From NCBI GenBank assembly GCA_900550615.1, contig URSX01000009.1, positions 1-33,395 on the forward strand: a stretch of 33,395 bases of DNA. Direction: 5' to 3'. Shown piece after piece: positions 21,961 to 30,513 of this stretch. The DNA comes from an uncultured Eubacteriales bacterium (GTDB lineage: Bacteria > Bacillota > Clostridia > Oscillospirales > Oscillospiraceae). The notes beneath the pieces are model-generated. The model saw only the letters and a list, made by a program, of their open reading frames with translations. It ran no database searches and was not told the DNA's origin. The stretch's first letter is position 1. Every line of letters begins with the position of its first letter. A program made the position numbers and the translations under genes.

Positions 21961-22196
21961 AAATACCGCGATAACGGAGCAGGAGTAGTTCTGTCCCCGC
22001 CGGAGCAGAGAGGCGCGCCATCGGCTGCAAGCGCGCCCCGGCACACAGAGCGAAGACAGCCCCAGCAGCGGGGATGGAAACATCCACGGCCCGCTCCCCG
22101 TAACAGGAGCACCAAAGGGCCCCTCGGGGCCGAAATTGGGTGGCACCACGAAGCTGCGCGCTCTCGTCCCAATACACGGGACGGGAGCGCTTTTTC
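21961..22196 (+). promoter_or_regulatory. T-box riboswitch controlling hisS
   Basis: A leader that reads tRNA-His charging and lets transcription continue when the tRNA is uncharged. It has stem-I-like helices (for instance CTGTC 21991-21995 with GACAG 22055-22059, and GGCGCGC with GCGCGCC), the T-box sequence AAATTGGGTGGCACCACG (22133-22150), and a terminator at the end. A possible His specifier, CAC at 22042-22044, lies on the 3' side of the internal loop, but I could not fold it rigorously. hisS as the next gene supports His specificity. Confidence 0.88.
22158..22196 (+). terminator. T-box terminator hairpin before hisS
   Basis: GCGCTCTCGTCCC pairs with GGGACGGGAGCGC (one G-U pair) around a 7-base loop, then TTTTTCTTT. 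It competes with the antiterminator formed by the T-box sequence just upstream. Confidence 0.85.
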
Positions 22197-22230
22197 TTTC
22201 CGTCAATCGAAATTCATCACAAAGGAGAAC

Positions 22231-23592
22231 ATGAACATGGCAAAAATGACGCCTCGGACCCTCTCAGGCTTTATGGAGCTGCTGCCGCAGCCTCAGCAGC
22301 AGATGGAACGGATGATGCAAATTCTGCGGGAAACCTACGCCCTCTATGGCTTCACCCCCCTGGACACCCCGGTCATCGAGGCCAGCGAGGTACTGCTGGC
22401 CAAGGGCGGCGGGGAGACCGAAAAGCAGATCTACCGCTTCCAGAAGGGCGATGCCGACCTGGCCCTGCGGTTTGACCTGACCGTGCCCCTGGCCAAGTAT
22501 GTGGCCCTCCACGGGGGTGAGCTGTCCTTCCCCTTCCGACGGTATCAGATCGGCAAGGTTTACCGGGGTGAGCGGGCCCAGCGGGGGCGGTTCCGGGAGT
22601 TTTACCAGGCGGACATCGACGTCATCGGCGACGGGAAGCTGGACATCACCAATGAGGCAGAAATTCCTTCCATTATTTACCAGACCTTCACCCGTCTGGG
22701 ACTGAAGCGATTCCAGATCCGGGTGAACAACCGCAAGATACTCAACGGCTTTTACGCCATGCTGGGGCTGACGGAGCAATCCGGGGCCATCATGCGGACG
22801 GTGGACAAGCTGGATAAGATCGGGCCGGAGAAGGTGCGCTCCCTGCTGCTGGAGGAGTGCGGACTCACGGAGGAGCATGCGGCGGAGATTCTCAAGTTCA
22901 TCGCCATCACCGGGTCCAACGCCGAAGTGCTGGCGGCTCTGGAGGGCTACGCCGGGCGGCACGAGCTGTTTGACCAGGGCCTGTCGGAGCTGAAGACCGT
23001 GACGGCGTACCTGGCGGATTTCGGCGTGCCGGAGGAAAATTTCGCCGTGGATCTGACCATCGCCCGGGGCCTGGACTACTACACCGGCACCGTGTACGAG
23101 ACCACGCTGCTGGATCACCCGGAGATCGGCTCCGTGTGCTCCGGCGGCCGCTACGACAACCTGGCCGAGTACTACACCGACCGGCAGCTGCCCGGCGTGG
23201 GCATTTCCATCGGTCTGACCCGGCTGTTTTACGTGCTGGGCGAGCAGGGGATGCTGAATCCCGACCTGCCCACGGCCCCGGCGGACGTGCTGGTGCTGCC
23301 CATGACGGAGGATCTGGCCCCGGCCATCAGCCTGTCCACCAGGCTGCGGGCCGCCGGGGTGCGAACCCAGCTCTACACCGAGCAGAAGAAGTTCAAGGCC
23401 AAGATGAACTACGCGGATAAGATCGGCGTGCCCTATGTGATTTTCCTGGGCGGCGACGAGATCGCCGCCGGGGTGGTGGCCTGCAAGGACATGAAAACCG
23501 GCCAGCAGACCAAGCTGGACTTTGACGAAACCCTGGCGCTCATCCAGTCCGGCCTGGCGGAGAAGAACAAGGGCGCGGTGATTCTGGAGTAA
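22231..23592 (+). CDS. hisS: Histidyl-tRNA synthetase
   Basis: Charges tRNA-His. The 453-aa class II enzyme shows motif 1 (PLDTPVIE), motif 2 (RYQIGKVYRGERAQRGRFREF), the two histidine-binding motifs (ARGLDYYTG and the Gly-rich GSVCSGGRYDNL), and a C-terminal anticodon-binding domain (from about 335). The start is ATG behind CAAAGGAG. Its leader is a T-box, so expression is tied to His-tRNA charging. The aspS partner often found next to it is not here; the repeat block follows instead. Confidence 0.97.
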   Translation: MNMAKMTPRTLSGFMELLPQPQQQMERMMQILRETYALYGFTPLDTPVIEASEVLLAKGGGETEKQIYRFQKGDADLALRFDLTVPLAKYVALHGGELSFPFRRYQIGKVYRGERAQRGRFREFYQADIDVIGDGKLDITNEAEIPSIIYQTFTRLGLKRFQIRVNNRKILNGFYAMLGLTEQSGAIMRTVDKLDKIGPEKVRSLLLEECGLTEEHAAEILKFIAITGSNAEVLAALEGYAGRHELFDQGLSELKTVTAYLADFGVPEENFAVDLTIARGLDYYTGTVYETTLLDHPEIGSVCSGGRYDNLAEYYTDRQLPGVGISIGLTRLFYVLGEQGMLNPDLPTAPADVLVLPMTEDLAPAISLSTRLRAAGVRTQLYTEQKKFKAKMNYADKIGVPYVIFLGGDEIAAGVVACKDMKTGQQTKLDFDETLALIQSGLAEKNKGAVILE

Positions 23593-23646
23593 GGCGGACT
23601 ACTCCGGTGCTCCGTGACCAGATCGCGGGCGACCGGGAGGGTCGCT

Positions 23647-23680
23647 CCTACGCACTGTTTAACGATAGAGCTTCGTAGGG
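23647..23680. repeat. Dispersed repeat module A, copy 2
   Basis: Differs from 3358-3391 at 4 of 34 positions, with no gaps. Confidence 0.75.
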
Positions 23681-23847
23681 GCGGGGCTCCGCCGGTAGGC
23701 GCAAAGGGCTTCCCTGTTTGGACAGGCAGCACAAGCGCGGAGCGCGTCGCGGTGGATAGGCGCAGAAGGCAATGCGAAAGCACAGGGCGGGTTTGTACCG
23801 TTTTATTCGCGGCGCTGAAAGGTCCCGATACATTCCGCACCACGCCC

Positions 23848-23888
23848 GCGCAAGGAATCCAAAACCATTGGTTTTGGCGGCGTTCTTT
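23848..23888. repeat. Dispersed repeat module B, copy 2
   Basis: Carries the same CCAAAACC-ATT-GGTTTTGG hairpin and CGGCGTTCTTT tail as 3573-3614, here 168 bp after module A. Confidence 0.75.
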
Positions 23889-24024
23889 CCTCCCCTTCTT
23901 TCGCCGCAGCAAGAAAGGGAGCCGCCGGAGGTGGCACAGAAATTTTGGGCACCGCAACAGGATCATTGGCCCCTCCGGATGGGAACATGCGGGTATGAGT
24001 TTGGGGACCAACGGAGGAATGGAT

Positions 24025-24369
24025 ATGAAAAAATGCGGATATTGTGGGAAAGAAGTTAAGGGTGAGCTGGATTTTTGCAGCGATGGGTGCGAGAAAAGCT
24101 ATAAGGATGAAAATGAGAAGGATGAACGCAGAATCAAGTATTTTGCGGGCGGTATAGTCTTAGGACTATTGGTCATTGCGGTCAGCGCGTTTACAAAGAG
24201 CGTTTTTATGGTGGGAATCGGCGTTATAATAATGGGGATTGTTGTTTTTTTACTGCCGTTTACCACGCCGGAGACCATTGCTTTTTTGGGGTACAAAAGG
24301 GCAAAGACCGCAGGCAGAATAGCAGGTATAGTATTGATAGCAGTCGGAATATGGGTAGGGCTCATTTGA
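24025..24369 (+). CDS. Zinc-ribbon membrane protein, unknown function
   Basis: A 114-aa protein with an N-terminal CxxC (CGYC) and CSDGC pair, a small zinc-ribbon pattern, followed by a charged stretch (KDENEKDERRIKY) and three hydrophobic segments at about residues 38-52, 56-74 and 94-112. The start at 24025 is chosen because CGGAGG lies 7 bases upstream; the reading from 23614 runs through the repeat block. Three counted 60-base lines (24121-24300) are about 44% G+C, against about 60% in a sampled hisS line, which suggests a different origin. Not recognised beyond this. Confidence 0.65.
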   Translation: MKKCGYCGKEVKGELDFCSDGCEKSYKDENEKDERRIKYFAGGIVLGLLVIAVSAFTKSVFMVGIGVIIMGIVVFLLPFTTPETIAFLGYKRAKTAGRIAGIVLIAVGIWVGLI

Positions 24370-24408
24370 GCCGAGAGCCGATATCTTTTTCAGCGCAAAG
24401 GAGAAACC

Positions 24409-27237
24409 ATGCAGGATCATATTTTTGTTAAGGGCGCACGGGAGAATAATCTCAAGAATATTGATGTGACCATTCCCCGGGACAAGCTGGTGGTGATGAC
24501 GGGGCTTTCCGGCAGCGGCAAGTCCTCCCTGGCCTTTGACACTATTTATGCCGAGGGACAGCGGCGGTACGTGGAGAGCCTGTCCAGCTATGCAAGAATG
24601 TTCCTGGGTCAGATGGACAAGCCCAATGTGGACTACATCGACGGCCTTTCCCCGGCCATCTCCATCGACCAGAAGACCACCAGCAAGAATCCCCGGTCCA
24701 CCGTGGGCACGGTGACGGAAATTTATGACTATTTCCGGCTGCTGTGGGCCCGGGTGGGTACGCCCCACTGCCCCAAGTGCGGCAAAGAAATTCGCCAGCA
24801 GACGGTGGATCAGATCATCGACCAGATTTTAGCCCTGCCGGAGGGCACCCGCATCCAGGTGATGGCCCCGGTGGTGCGGGGGCGCAAGGGGGAGCACACC
24901 AAGGTGCTGGAGGACGCCCGGCGGGGCGGATTTTCCCGGGTGCGGGTGGACGGACACCTCTATGAGCTGACGGAAGAGATTCCCATGGAGAAGAACAAGA
25001 AGCACACGGTGGAGATCGTGGTGGACCGGCTCATTGTCCGGCCCGACATCCGCCAGCGGCTGACGGACTCCGTGGAGACGGCGGCGGGCCAGAGCGGAGG
25101 ACTGGTGACGGTGAACCTGCTGCGGGAGGAGCAAGACCTGCAATTCTCCCAGAACTACGCCTGCGACGACTGCGGCATCTCCATCGAGGAGCTGACACCC
25201 CGGATGTTCTCCTTCAACAGCCCCTTCGGCGCCTGCCCCACCTGCACAGGTCTGGGGATGCAGCTGAAGGCGGACCCGGCGCTGATCATACCGGACGAGA
25301 ACCTGTCTATTCTGGATGGGGCGGTGGTGGCCAGCGGGTGGAACTCTATCCGCTCCGACGGCATCAGCCGGATGTATTTCGAGGCGCTGGCGAAAAAGTA
25401 TCACTTTGACCTGCGGACGCCGGTGAAGGACCTTTCGACGGAGGTGAAAAAGGTCATTTTCTACGGCACCGGGGAGGAAAAGCTGGAGCTGCACTATGAC
25501 CAGCCCCGGGGCAAGGGCGTGCTGCGCCAGGCCTTTGAGGGTCTGGCCAACAACGTGGAGCGGCGCTACCGGGACACCCAGAGCGACGCCAGCCGCAAGG
25601 AGCTGGAGGAGTACATGGGCGAGTGTCCCTGCCCGGCCTGCGGCGGCAGGCGGCTGCGGCCGGAGGCTCTGGCGGTGACGGTGGGCGGAAAGTCCATCTA
25701 CCAGGTGACGGAGCTGCCGGTGGACGAGGCCATTGTGTTTTTTGACGGGCTGGTTTTGACGGAGACCCAGCAGATCATCGCGGCGCAGATTCTGAAGGAG
25801 ATACGCTCCCGACTGCGTTTTTTGCAGTCCGTGGGGCTGGGATACCTGACTCTGGCCCGGTCCAGCGGCACTCTCTCCGGCGGCGAGAGCCAGCGCATCC
25901 GTCTGGCCACCCAGATCGGCAGCAGCCTCATGGGGGTGCTGTACATTCTGGATGAGCCGTCCATCGGTCTGCACCAGCGGGACAATGACAAGCTGCTGGC
26001 CACGCTGCGGAACCTACGGGATCTGGGCAACACCCTGATCGTGGTGGAGCACGACGAGGACACCATGCGCGCGGCGGACTACCTCATCGACATCGGCCCC
26101 GGAGCCGGGAGCAACGGGGGCCGGGTGGTGGCCGCCGGAACCCCGGAGGAGGTCATGGCGAACCCGGATTCCCTCACGGGGCAGTATCTGTCCGGGAGAC
26201 GGTCTATCCCTGTGCCGGCGGTGCGGCGGAAGGGAAACGGACACAGCTTAATTGTATACGGGGCGGCGGAGCACAACCTGAAAAATGTGGATGTGTCCAT
26301 CCCCCTGGGAACCTTTACCTGCGTGACGGGGGTTTCCGGCAGCGGGAAGAGCTCGCTGGTCAACGAAATTCTCTATAAAAAGCTGGGAGTGGAGCTGAAC
26401 CGCATGAAGGCCCATCCCGGCAAGCACAGGAAGATCGAGGGTATGGAGTACCTGGACAAGGTGGTGGGCATCGACCAGAGCCCCATCGGGCGGACGCCCC
26501 GGTCCAATCCCGCCACCTATACCAATCTGTTCAACGAGATACGCAATCTTTTTGCATCCACCCAGGAGGCCAAGGCCCGGGGCTACGGCCCGGGGCGGTT
26601 CTCCTTCAACACCAAGGGAGGCCGGTGCGAGGCCTGCGGCGGCGATGGTCTGCTGAAGATCGAGATGCACTTTTTGTCGGATGTGTATGTGCCCTGCGAG
26701 GTGTGCCACGGCAAGCGCTACAACCGGGAGACCCTGGAGGTGCGCTACAAGGGGAAGAATATCTCCGACGTGCTGGAGATGACCGTGGAGGAAGCGCTGC
26801 CGTTTTTCGGTGCGCTGCCGAAGATCGCGGAGAAGCTGCAGACGCTGATGGACGTGGGGCTGGGCTATGTGAAGCTGGGCCAGTCCTCCACTACCCTCTC
26901 CGGAGGCGAGGCCCAGCGGGTGAAGCTGGCAACGGAGCTGTCCCGGCGGTCCACGGGGAATACCTTTTATATTTTGGACGAGCCCACCACGGGCCTCCAC
27001 GCGGAGGACGTGAAAAAGCTGCTGGAGGTATTGCAGCGGCTTGTGGACGGAGGGAACACGGTGCTGGTCATCGAGCACAATCTGGACGTCATCAAGTCTG
27101 CGGACTGGCTCATCGACCTGGGCCCCGAGGGAGGCGTAGGCGGCGGCGAGATCGTGGCCACGGGCACGCCGGAGCAGGTGGCCCGGTGTGAGCGCTCCTA
27201 CACGGGGCAGTATCTGAAAAAAATCCTGGAGAGATGA
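24409..27237 (+). CDS. uvrA: UvrABC excinuclease subunit A
   Basis: The damage-sensing ATPase of nucleotide excision repair. The 942-aa length is typical. Two ABC-type halves are visible: Walker A GLSGSGKS (32-39) and GVSGSGKS (641-648), signature motifs LSGGESQRIRLA and LSGGEAQRVKLA, and Walker B ILDEPSIGLHQRD and ILDEPTTGLHAED. Zinc modules appear as CPKC/CDDC/CPTC and CEAC/CEVC pairs. The start follows AAAGGAG. It shares a strand with uvrC 21 kb away; uvrB is not in the window. Confidence 0.98.
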   Translation: MQDHIFVKGARENNLKNIDVTIPRDKLVVMTGLSGSGKSSLAFDTIYAEGQRRYVESLSSYARMFLGQMDKPNVDYIDGLSPAISIDQKTTSKNPRSTVGTVTEIYDYFRLLWARVGTPHCPKCGKEIRQQTVDQIIDQILALPEGTRIQVMAPVVRGRKGEHTKVLEDARRGGFSRVRVDGHLYELTEEIPMEKNKKHTVEIVVDRLIVRPDIRQRLTDSVETAAGQSGGLVTVNLLREEQDLQFSQNYACDDCGISIEELTPRMFSFNSPFGACPTCTGLGMQLKADPALIIPDENLSILDGAVVASGWNSIRSDGISRMYFEALAKKYHFDLRTPVKDLSTEVKKVIFYGTGEEKLELHYDQPRGKGVLRQAFEGLANNVERRYRDTQSDASRKELEEYMGECPCPACGGRRLRPEALAVTVGGKSIYQVTELPVDEAIVFFDGLVLTETQQIIAAQILKEIRSRLRFLQSVGLGYLTLARSSGTLSGGESQRIRLATQIGSSLMGVLYILDEPSIGLHQRDNDKLLATLRNLRDLGNTLIVVEHDEDTMRAADYLIDIGPGAGSNGGRVVAAGTPEEVMANPDSLTGQYLSGRRSIPVPAVRRKGNGHSLIVYGAAEHNLKNVDVSIPLGTFTCVTGVSGSGKSSLVNEILYKKLGVELNRMKAHPGKHRKIEGMEYLDKVVGIDQSPIGRTPRSNPATYTNLFNEIRNLFASTQEAKARGYGPGRFSFNTKGGRCEACGGDGLLKIEMHFLSDVYVPCEVCHGKRYNRETLEVRYKGKNISDVLEMTVEEALPFFGALPKIAEKLQTLMDVGLGYVKLGQSSTTLSGGEAQRVKLATELSRRSTGNTFYILDEPTTGLHAEDVKKLLEVLQRLVDGGNTVLVIEHNLDVIKSADWLIDLGPEGGVGGGEIVATGTPEQVARCERSYTGQYLKKILER

Positions 27238-27274
27238 CCCTTTTGCCTGCAGCGTCATACACTGGTGTGAGGTG

Positions 27275-27610
27275 ATGGCAGTGAATGGGGTGGAAAACAG
27301 TGTGCTGGCATTTCTGGCGGCTATGGGGATCGCCGCGCTGGTGTGGGTGGTGGCAGGTGTGCTGCTCCGGGGCACCCGGACGGAGGTGCCGGCGATCCTG
27401 GTGCTGCCGGCCTGCGGCAACGGCGAGGCTCTGGAGGGCTGGGTGCGCGCCATGCACGAGGTCCGCAGGCAGCTGGGCCGGTCGGCGGCCATTGCCATTG
27501 TGGACTGCGGCCTGACGGACGAGGGGCTGCAGCGGGCAGAGCTTCTGGCCCAGCGGTTCGGCCGGGTGCAGGTGCTGGCACAGGAGGAACTGAAAGAAAT
27601 TATAGAGTAG
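27275..27610 (+). CDS. Small membrane-anchored protein, unknown function
   Basis: A 111-aa protein with one N-terminal transmembrane helix (about 8-30) and a soluble alpha/beta-like domain of 70 residues (AILVLPACGNGEALEGW ... IAIVDCGLTDEGLQRAE ... VQVLAQEELKEII) that alternates short hydrophobic strands and helices. The start is uncertain: ATG at 27275 or GTG at 27281, the latter better spaced from GAGGTG. It lies between uvrA and recD2 and ends 12 bases before recD2, so it is probably co-transcribed with it. I do not recognise the family. Confidence 0.6.
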   Translation: MAVNGVENSVLAFLAAMGIAALVWVVAGVLLRGTRTEVPAILVLPACGNGEALEGWVRAMHEVRRQLGRSAAIAIVDCGLTDEGLQRAELLAQRFGRVQVLAQEELKEIIE

Positions 27611-27622
27611 AGAGGTTTGACT

Positions 27623-29833
27623 ATGGGTGAGCGATGCACAGTGGAGGGAACCGTACAGTCGGTGATCTTTCAGAATGAGGAGAACGGATATACGGTGCTC
27701 TCCCTGCTGACGGAGCTGGGGGAGGTGGTCACCGTGGTGGGCTGCATCCCCTACGCCGCCCCCGGGGAGGGAATGACCGTCACCGGGGTCTGGGTGACCC
27801 ACCCCCTCTACGGCCCGCAGATCACCTGCGAGCAGGCGGAGCGCCGCCTGCCCCGGGACGAGGAGGAGATGGTGAGCTATCTCGCCTCCGGCATTCTCAA
27901 GGGGGTGGGACAGGCCACGGCGGAGCGGCTGGTGGCGGCCTTCGGCACCGACACGCTGCGGGTGCTGGAGGAGGAGCCGGAAAAGCTCAGCCGCATCAAG
28001 GGCATCACGTCTAAGAAGGCCATGGAGCTGTCCCTGGCGTTCCGGGAGCTGACGGGCCTGCGGCGCACCATGGAGTTTATGGCCCGGTATGACCTGCCGG
28101 TGCATCTGGCGGTGCAGGCCCACCGCCTCTATGGAGCGGAGGCGCTGACAAAGCTGCGGGAGGATCCGTATCTGCTGACGCGGCAGCAGTTCGGCGTGGA
28201 GTTTTCCCTGGCGGACGAGATGGCCCTGAGCTTGGGCTTTGACGGCGACAGCGACTGCCGCACCCGGGCGGCCCTCCTGTACGAACTGCAGTACAACCAG
28301 AACAACGGCCATGTGTTCCTGCCCAGAGAGAAGCTGATTCTGGCGTCGGCGCAGCTCATCGGCGTGGCGGACGAGCAGGTGGAGATCTGCCTGGACGCTA
28401 TGGTGGAGGGCGGAGCCATCTGCCAGGAGCAGGTGGCAAACGTGCTGGCCTGCTACACGCCGGAGCTATACGAGGCGGAGTGCTTTGTGGCGGAGAAGCT
28501 GCTGGCCATGCTGCGCTTTCCCTACGGGCAGGAGCAGGGGATAGACAGCGCTATAGAGGAGATGGAGCGGGTGCAGGGCATCCGCTACGCACCGCTGCAG
28601 CGGGAGGCGGTGCACCTGGCGGCCAGGTCCGGTGTGCTGCTGCTCACAGGCGGGCCTGGCACGGGCAAGACAACGGCCACAAGGGCCATTGTGCGGCTGT
28701 TTGAAAAAATGGGGCTGGACATCATGCTCCTGGCACCCACGGGCCGGGCGGCCCAGCGCATGGCGGAGCTGTGCGGACGGGAGGCCCAGACCATACACAG
28801 AAGCCTGGGCATGAGCTACAACGACCTGACGGGCCAGGTGACCTTCAAAAAAGGGCAGAGTGACCCTCTGGAGGCGGAGGCCGTGCTGGTGGACGAGATG
28901 AGCATGGTGGATCTGCCGCTGATGCAGGCGCTGCTCTCGGCGCTGCGGCCCGGGTGCCGGCTGGTGATGATCGGCGATGCGGACCAGCTGCCTTCCGTGG
29001 GGGCGGGGAATGTGTTCGGCGACCTGATCCGCAGCGGGCGCATCCCGCTGGTTTCTCTGACGGAGGTGTTCCGTCAGGCGGACAAGTCCTATATCATCCG
29101 CAACGCTCACCTGGTCAATGGCGGCGTCGGGCCGGATCTGAAAACCAATCAGGGGGACTTCTTCTTCCTGTGCCGCCGGGCACCGGAGAGGACAGTGAGC
29201 ACCGTGGTGGAGCTGTGCAAGACCCGGCTGCCGGAGAAAATGGGCATCCCGCCGGAGGACATCCAGGTGCTGACACCCACCCGGAAGGGGGATTGCGGCA
29301 CGGTGCAGCTGAACCGCTGCCTTCAGGCGGCACTGAACCCGCCGGCCCGGAGCAAAAACGAGAAACAGTTCGGCGACCTGATCTTCCGGGAGGGGGATCG
29401 AGTGATGCAGACCAAGAATAACTACGATGTGATGTGGGAAAAGGATGACGGCACCGTGGGCACCGGGATCTTCAACGGGGATGTGGGTACCGTGGAGGAG
29501 ATCGATCCCTCCGGGGAGCTTATTACCCTGCGGTTTGACGAGCGGACGGCGGTGTACACCGCGGACATGCTGAACCAGCTGGATATGGCCTACGCCATCA
29601 CGGTACATAAGGCCCAGGGGAGTGAGTACAGGGCGGTGATCCTGCTGACGGCACCGGCGGCCCCGGGACTGATGGTGCGGGGGGTGCTCTACACCGCCAT
29701 GACCCGGGCCAGAGAGCTGCTGATCCTGGTGGGGGACGATGTGGTGCCCGGACAGATGGCGGAAAATGACCGGCGGGCCCGGCGCTACAGCGGCCTGCGC
29801 AGACGACTGAAGATGGGAGGAATGAAGCCATGA
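27623..29833 (+). CDS. recD2: RecD2-type 5'-3' DNA helicase
   Basis: A superfamily 1B helicase that acts without RecBC. The 736 residues contain the N-terminal OB-like domain (VEGTVQSVIFQNEENGYTVL), helix-hairpin-helix repeats (ILKGVGQATAERLV and SRIKGITSKKAME), Walker A GGPGTGKT (343-350), Walker B VDEMSM, GDADQLPSVG, and C-terminal motif VI in TVHKAQGSEY and YTAMTRARELL. The start is ATG behind AGAGAGG. The stop overlaps the comF ATG as ATGA. Confidence 0.95.
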   Translation: MGERCTVEGTVQSVIFQNEENGYTVLSLLTELGEVVTVVGCIPYAAPGEGMTVTGVWVTHPLYGPQITCEQAERRLPRDEEEMVSYLASGILKGVGQATAERLVAAFGTDTLRVLEEEPEKLSRIKGITSKKAMELSLAFRELTGLRRTMEFMARYDLPVHLAVQAHRLYGAEALTKLREDPYLLTRQQFGVEFSLADEMALSLGFDGDSDCRTRAALLYELQYNQNNGHVFLPREKLILASAQLIGVADEQVEICLDAMVEGGAICQEQVANVLACYTPELYEAECFVAEKLLAMLRFPYGQEQGIDSAIEEMERVQGIRYAPLQREAVHLAARSGVLLLTGGPGTGKTTATRAIVRLFEKMGLDIMLLAPTGRAAQRMAELCGREAQTIHRSLGMSYNDLTGQVTFKKGQSDPLEAEAVLVDEMSMVDLPLMQALLSALRPGCRLVMIGDADQLPSVGAGNVFGDLIRSGRIPLVSLTEVFRQADKSYIIRNAHLVNGGVGPDLKTNQGDFFFLCRRAPERTVSTVVELCKTRLPEKMGIPPEDIQVLTPTRKGDCGTVQLNRCLQAALNPPARSKNEKQFGDLIFREGDRVMQTKNNYDVMWEKDDGTVGTGIFNGDVGTVEEIDPSGELITLRFDERTAVYTADMLNQLDMAYAITVHKAQGSEYRAVILLTAPAAPGLMVRGVLYTAMTRARELLILVGDDVVPGQMAENDRRARRYSGLRRRLKMGGMKP

Positions 29834-30510
29834 GCTTTGCAGACATCAATGACTCGCTGGATCAGGCGGGGCGGAAAATACTGGATTTCTTCATGCCAAG
29901 GCGGTGCCCCTTCTGCGGCGCCGTGGCAGGCAGGGAGCTGCTGTGCGAAAAGTGTGAAAAGACACTGCCCTATACCGGCGAGCACGCCGTGGAGGAAACG
30001 ACCTTTGCCCGGTGTGCCGCGCCGCTGTATTATGAGGGAGCGGTACGCCAGGCTATACTGCGCTTCAAGTTCGGCAGAAAGCTGGGATCGCTGCCCTGCT
30101 TCGGCAGGCTTATGGCCCAGTGCGCGGCGGAGAACTTCTCCGGGGAATTTGATGCCATCACCTGGGTTCCTGTGAGTAAAAAGCGGCTGAAAAAGCGGGG
30201 CTTTGACCAGGCCAGATATCTGGCGGCATCCCTGTGCGTGGACTGGCATGTGGAGCCTGTTGAGACATTGCGCAAGGTGGTGGACAACCCCGCCCAGTCC
30301 GGCATAGAGAGCCCCGAGGAGAGAAGGGCCAATGTACTGGGCGTATACGAGGCGGTGCAGCCGGAGCGGTTTGCGGGCAAGCGCCTGCTGCTCATTGACG
30401 ACATCCGCACCACGGGTGCTACCCTGGCTGAGTGTGTGCGGGTGCTGAAGGAGGCCGGGGCCCGGGACGTGCTGTGCCTGACCCTGGCGGCGGGTGAGAG
30501 GAAAAAGTAA
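29830..30510 (+). CDS. comF: ComF-family phosphoribosyltransferase-like protein
   Basis: ComF-type proteins assist DNA uptake or recombination in naturally competent relatives. The 226 residues have an N-terminal zinc finger (CPFC and CEKC), a conserved FKFGRK region, RGFDQAR and the PRPP-binding loop LLLIDDIRTTGATLAE. ATGA overlap with recD2 indicates a coupled pair. The phosphoribosyltransferase fold is clear; the real substrate is unknown for the family. Confidence 0.92.
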   Translation: MSFADINDSLDQAGRKILDFFMPRRCPFCGAVAGRELLCEKCEKTLPYTGEHAVEETTFARCAAPLYYEGAVRQAILRFKFGRKLGSLPCFGRLMAQCAAENFSGEFDAITWVPVSKKRLKKRGFDQARYLAASLCVDWHVEPVETLRKVVDNPAQSGIESPEERRANVLGVYEAVQPERFAGKRLLLIDDIRTTGATLAECVRVLKEAGARDVLCLTLAAGERKK

Positions 30511-30513
30511 GAG

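Larger units (their letters stand above)
23593..24018. repeat. Second non-coding repeat block
   Basis: About 425 bases without a believable gene. Starts with short GC hairpins (GGCGACC-GGGAG-GGTCGCT near 23627-23645), then module A (23647-23680), a GC-rich stretch with AATGCGAAAGCAC, and module B (23848-23888). The order matches the block at 3358-3614. Open frames here, on either strand, are translations of the repeat. Confidence 0.7.

Noticed and set aside
23614..24024. A 137-codon N-terminal extension of the zinc-ribbon membrane protein
   Set aside because: The extension lies inside the repeat block, is GC-rich unlike the gene, and the CGGAGG ribosome site supports the start at 24025.
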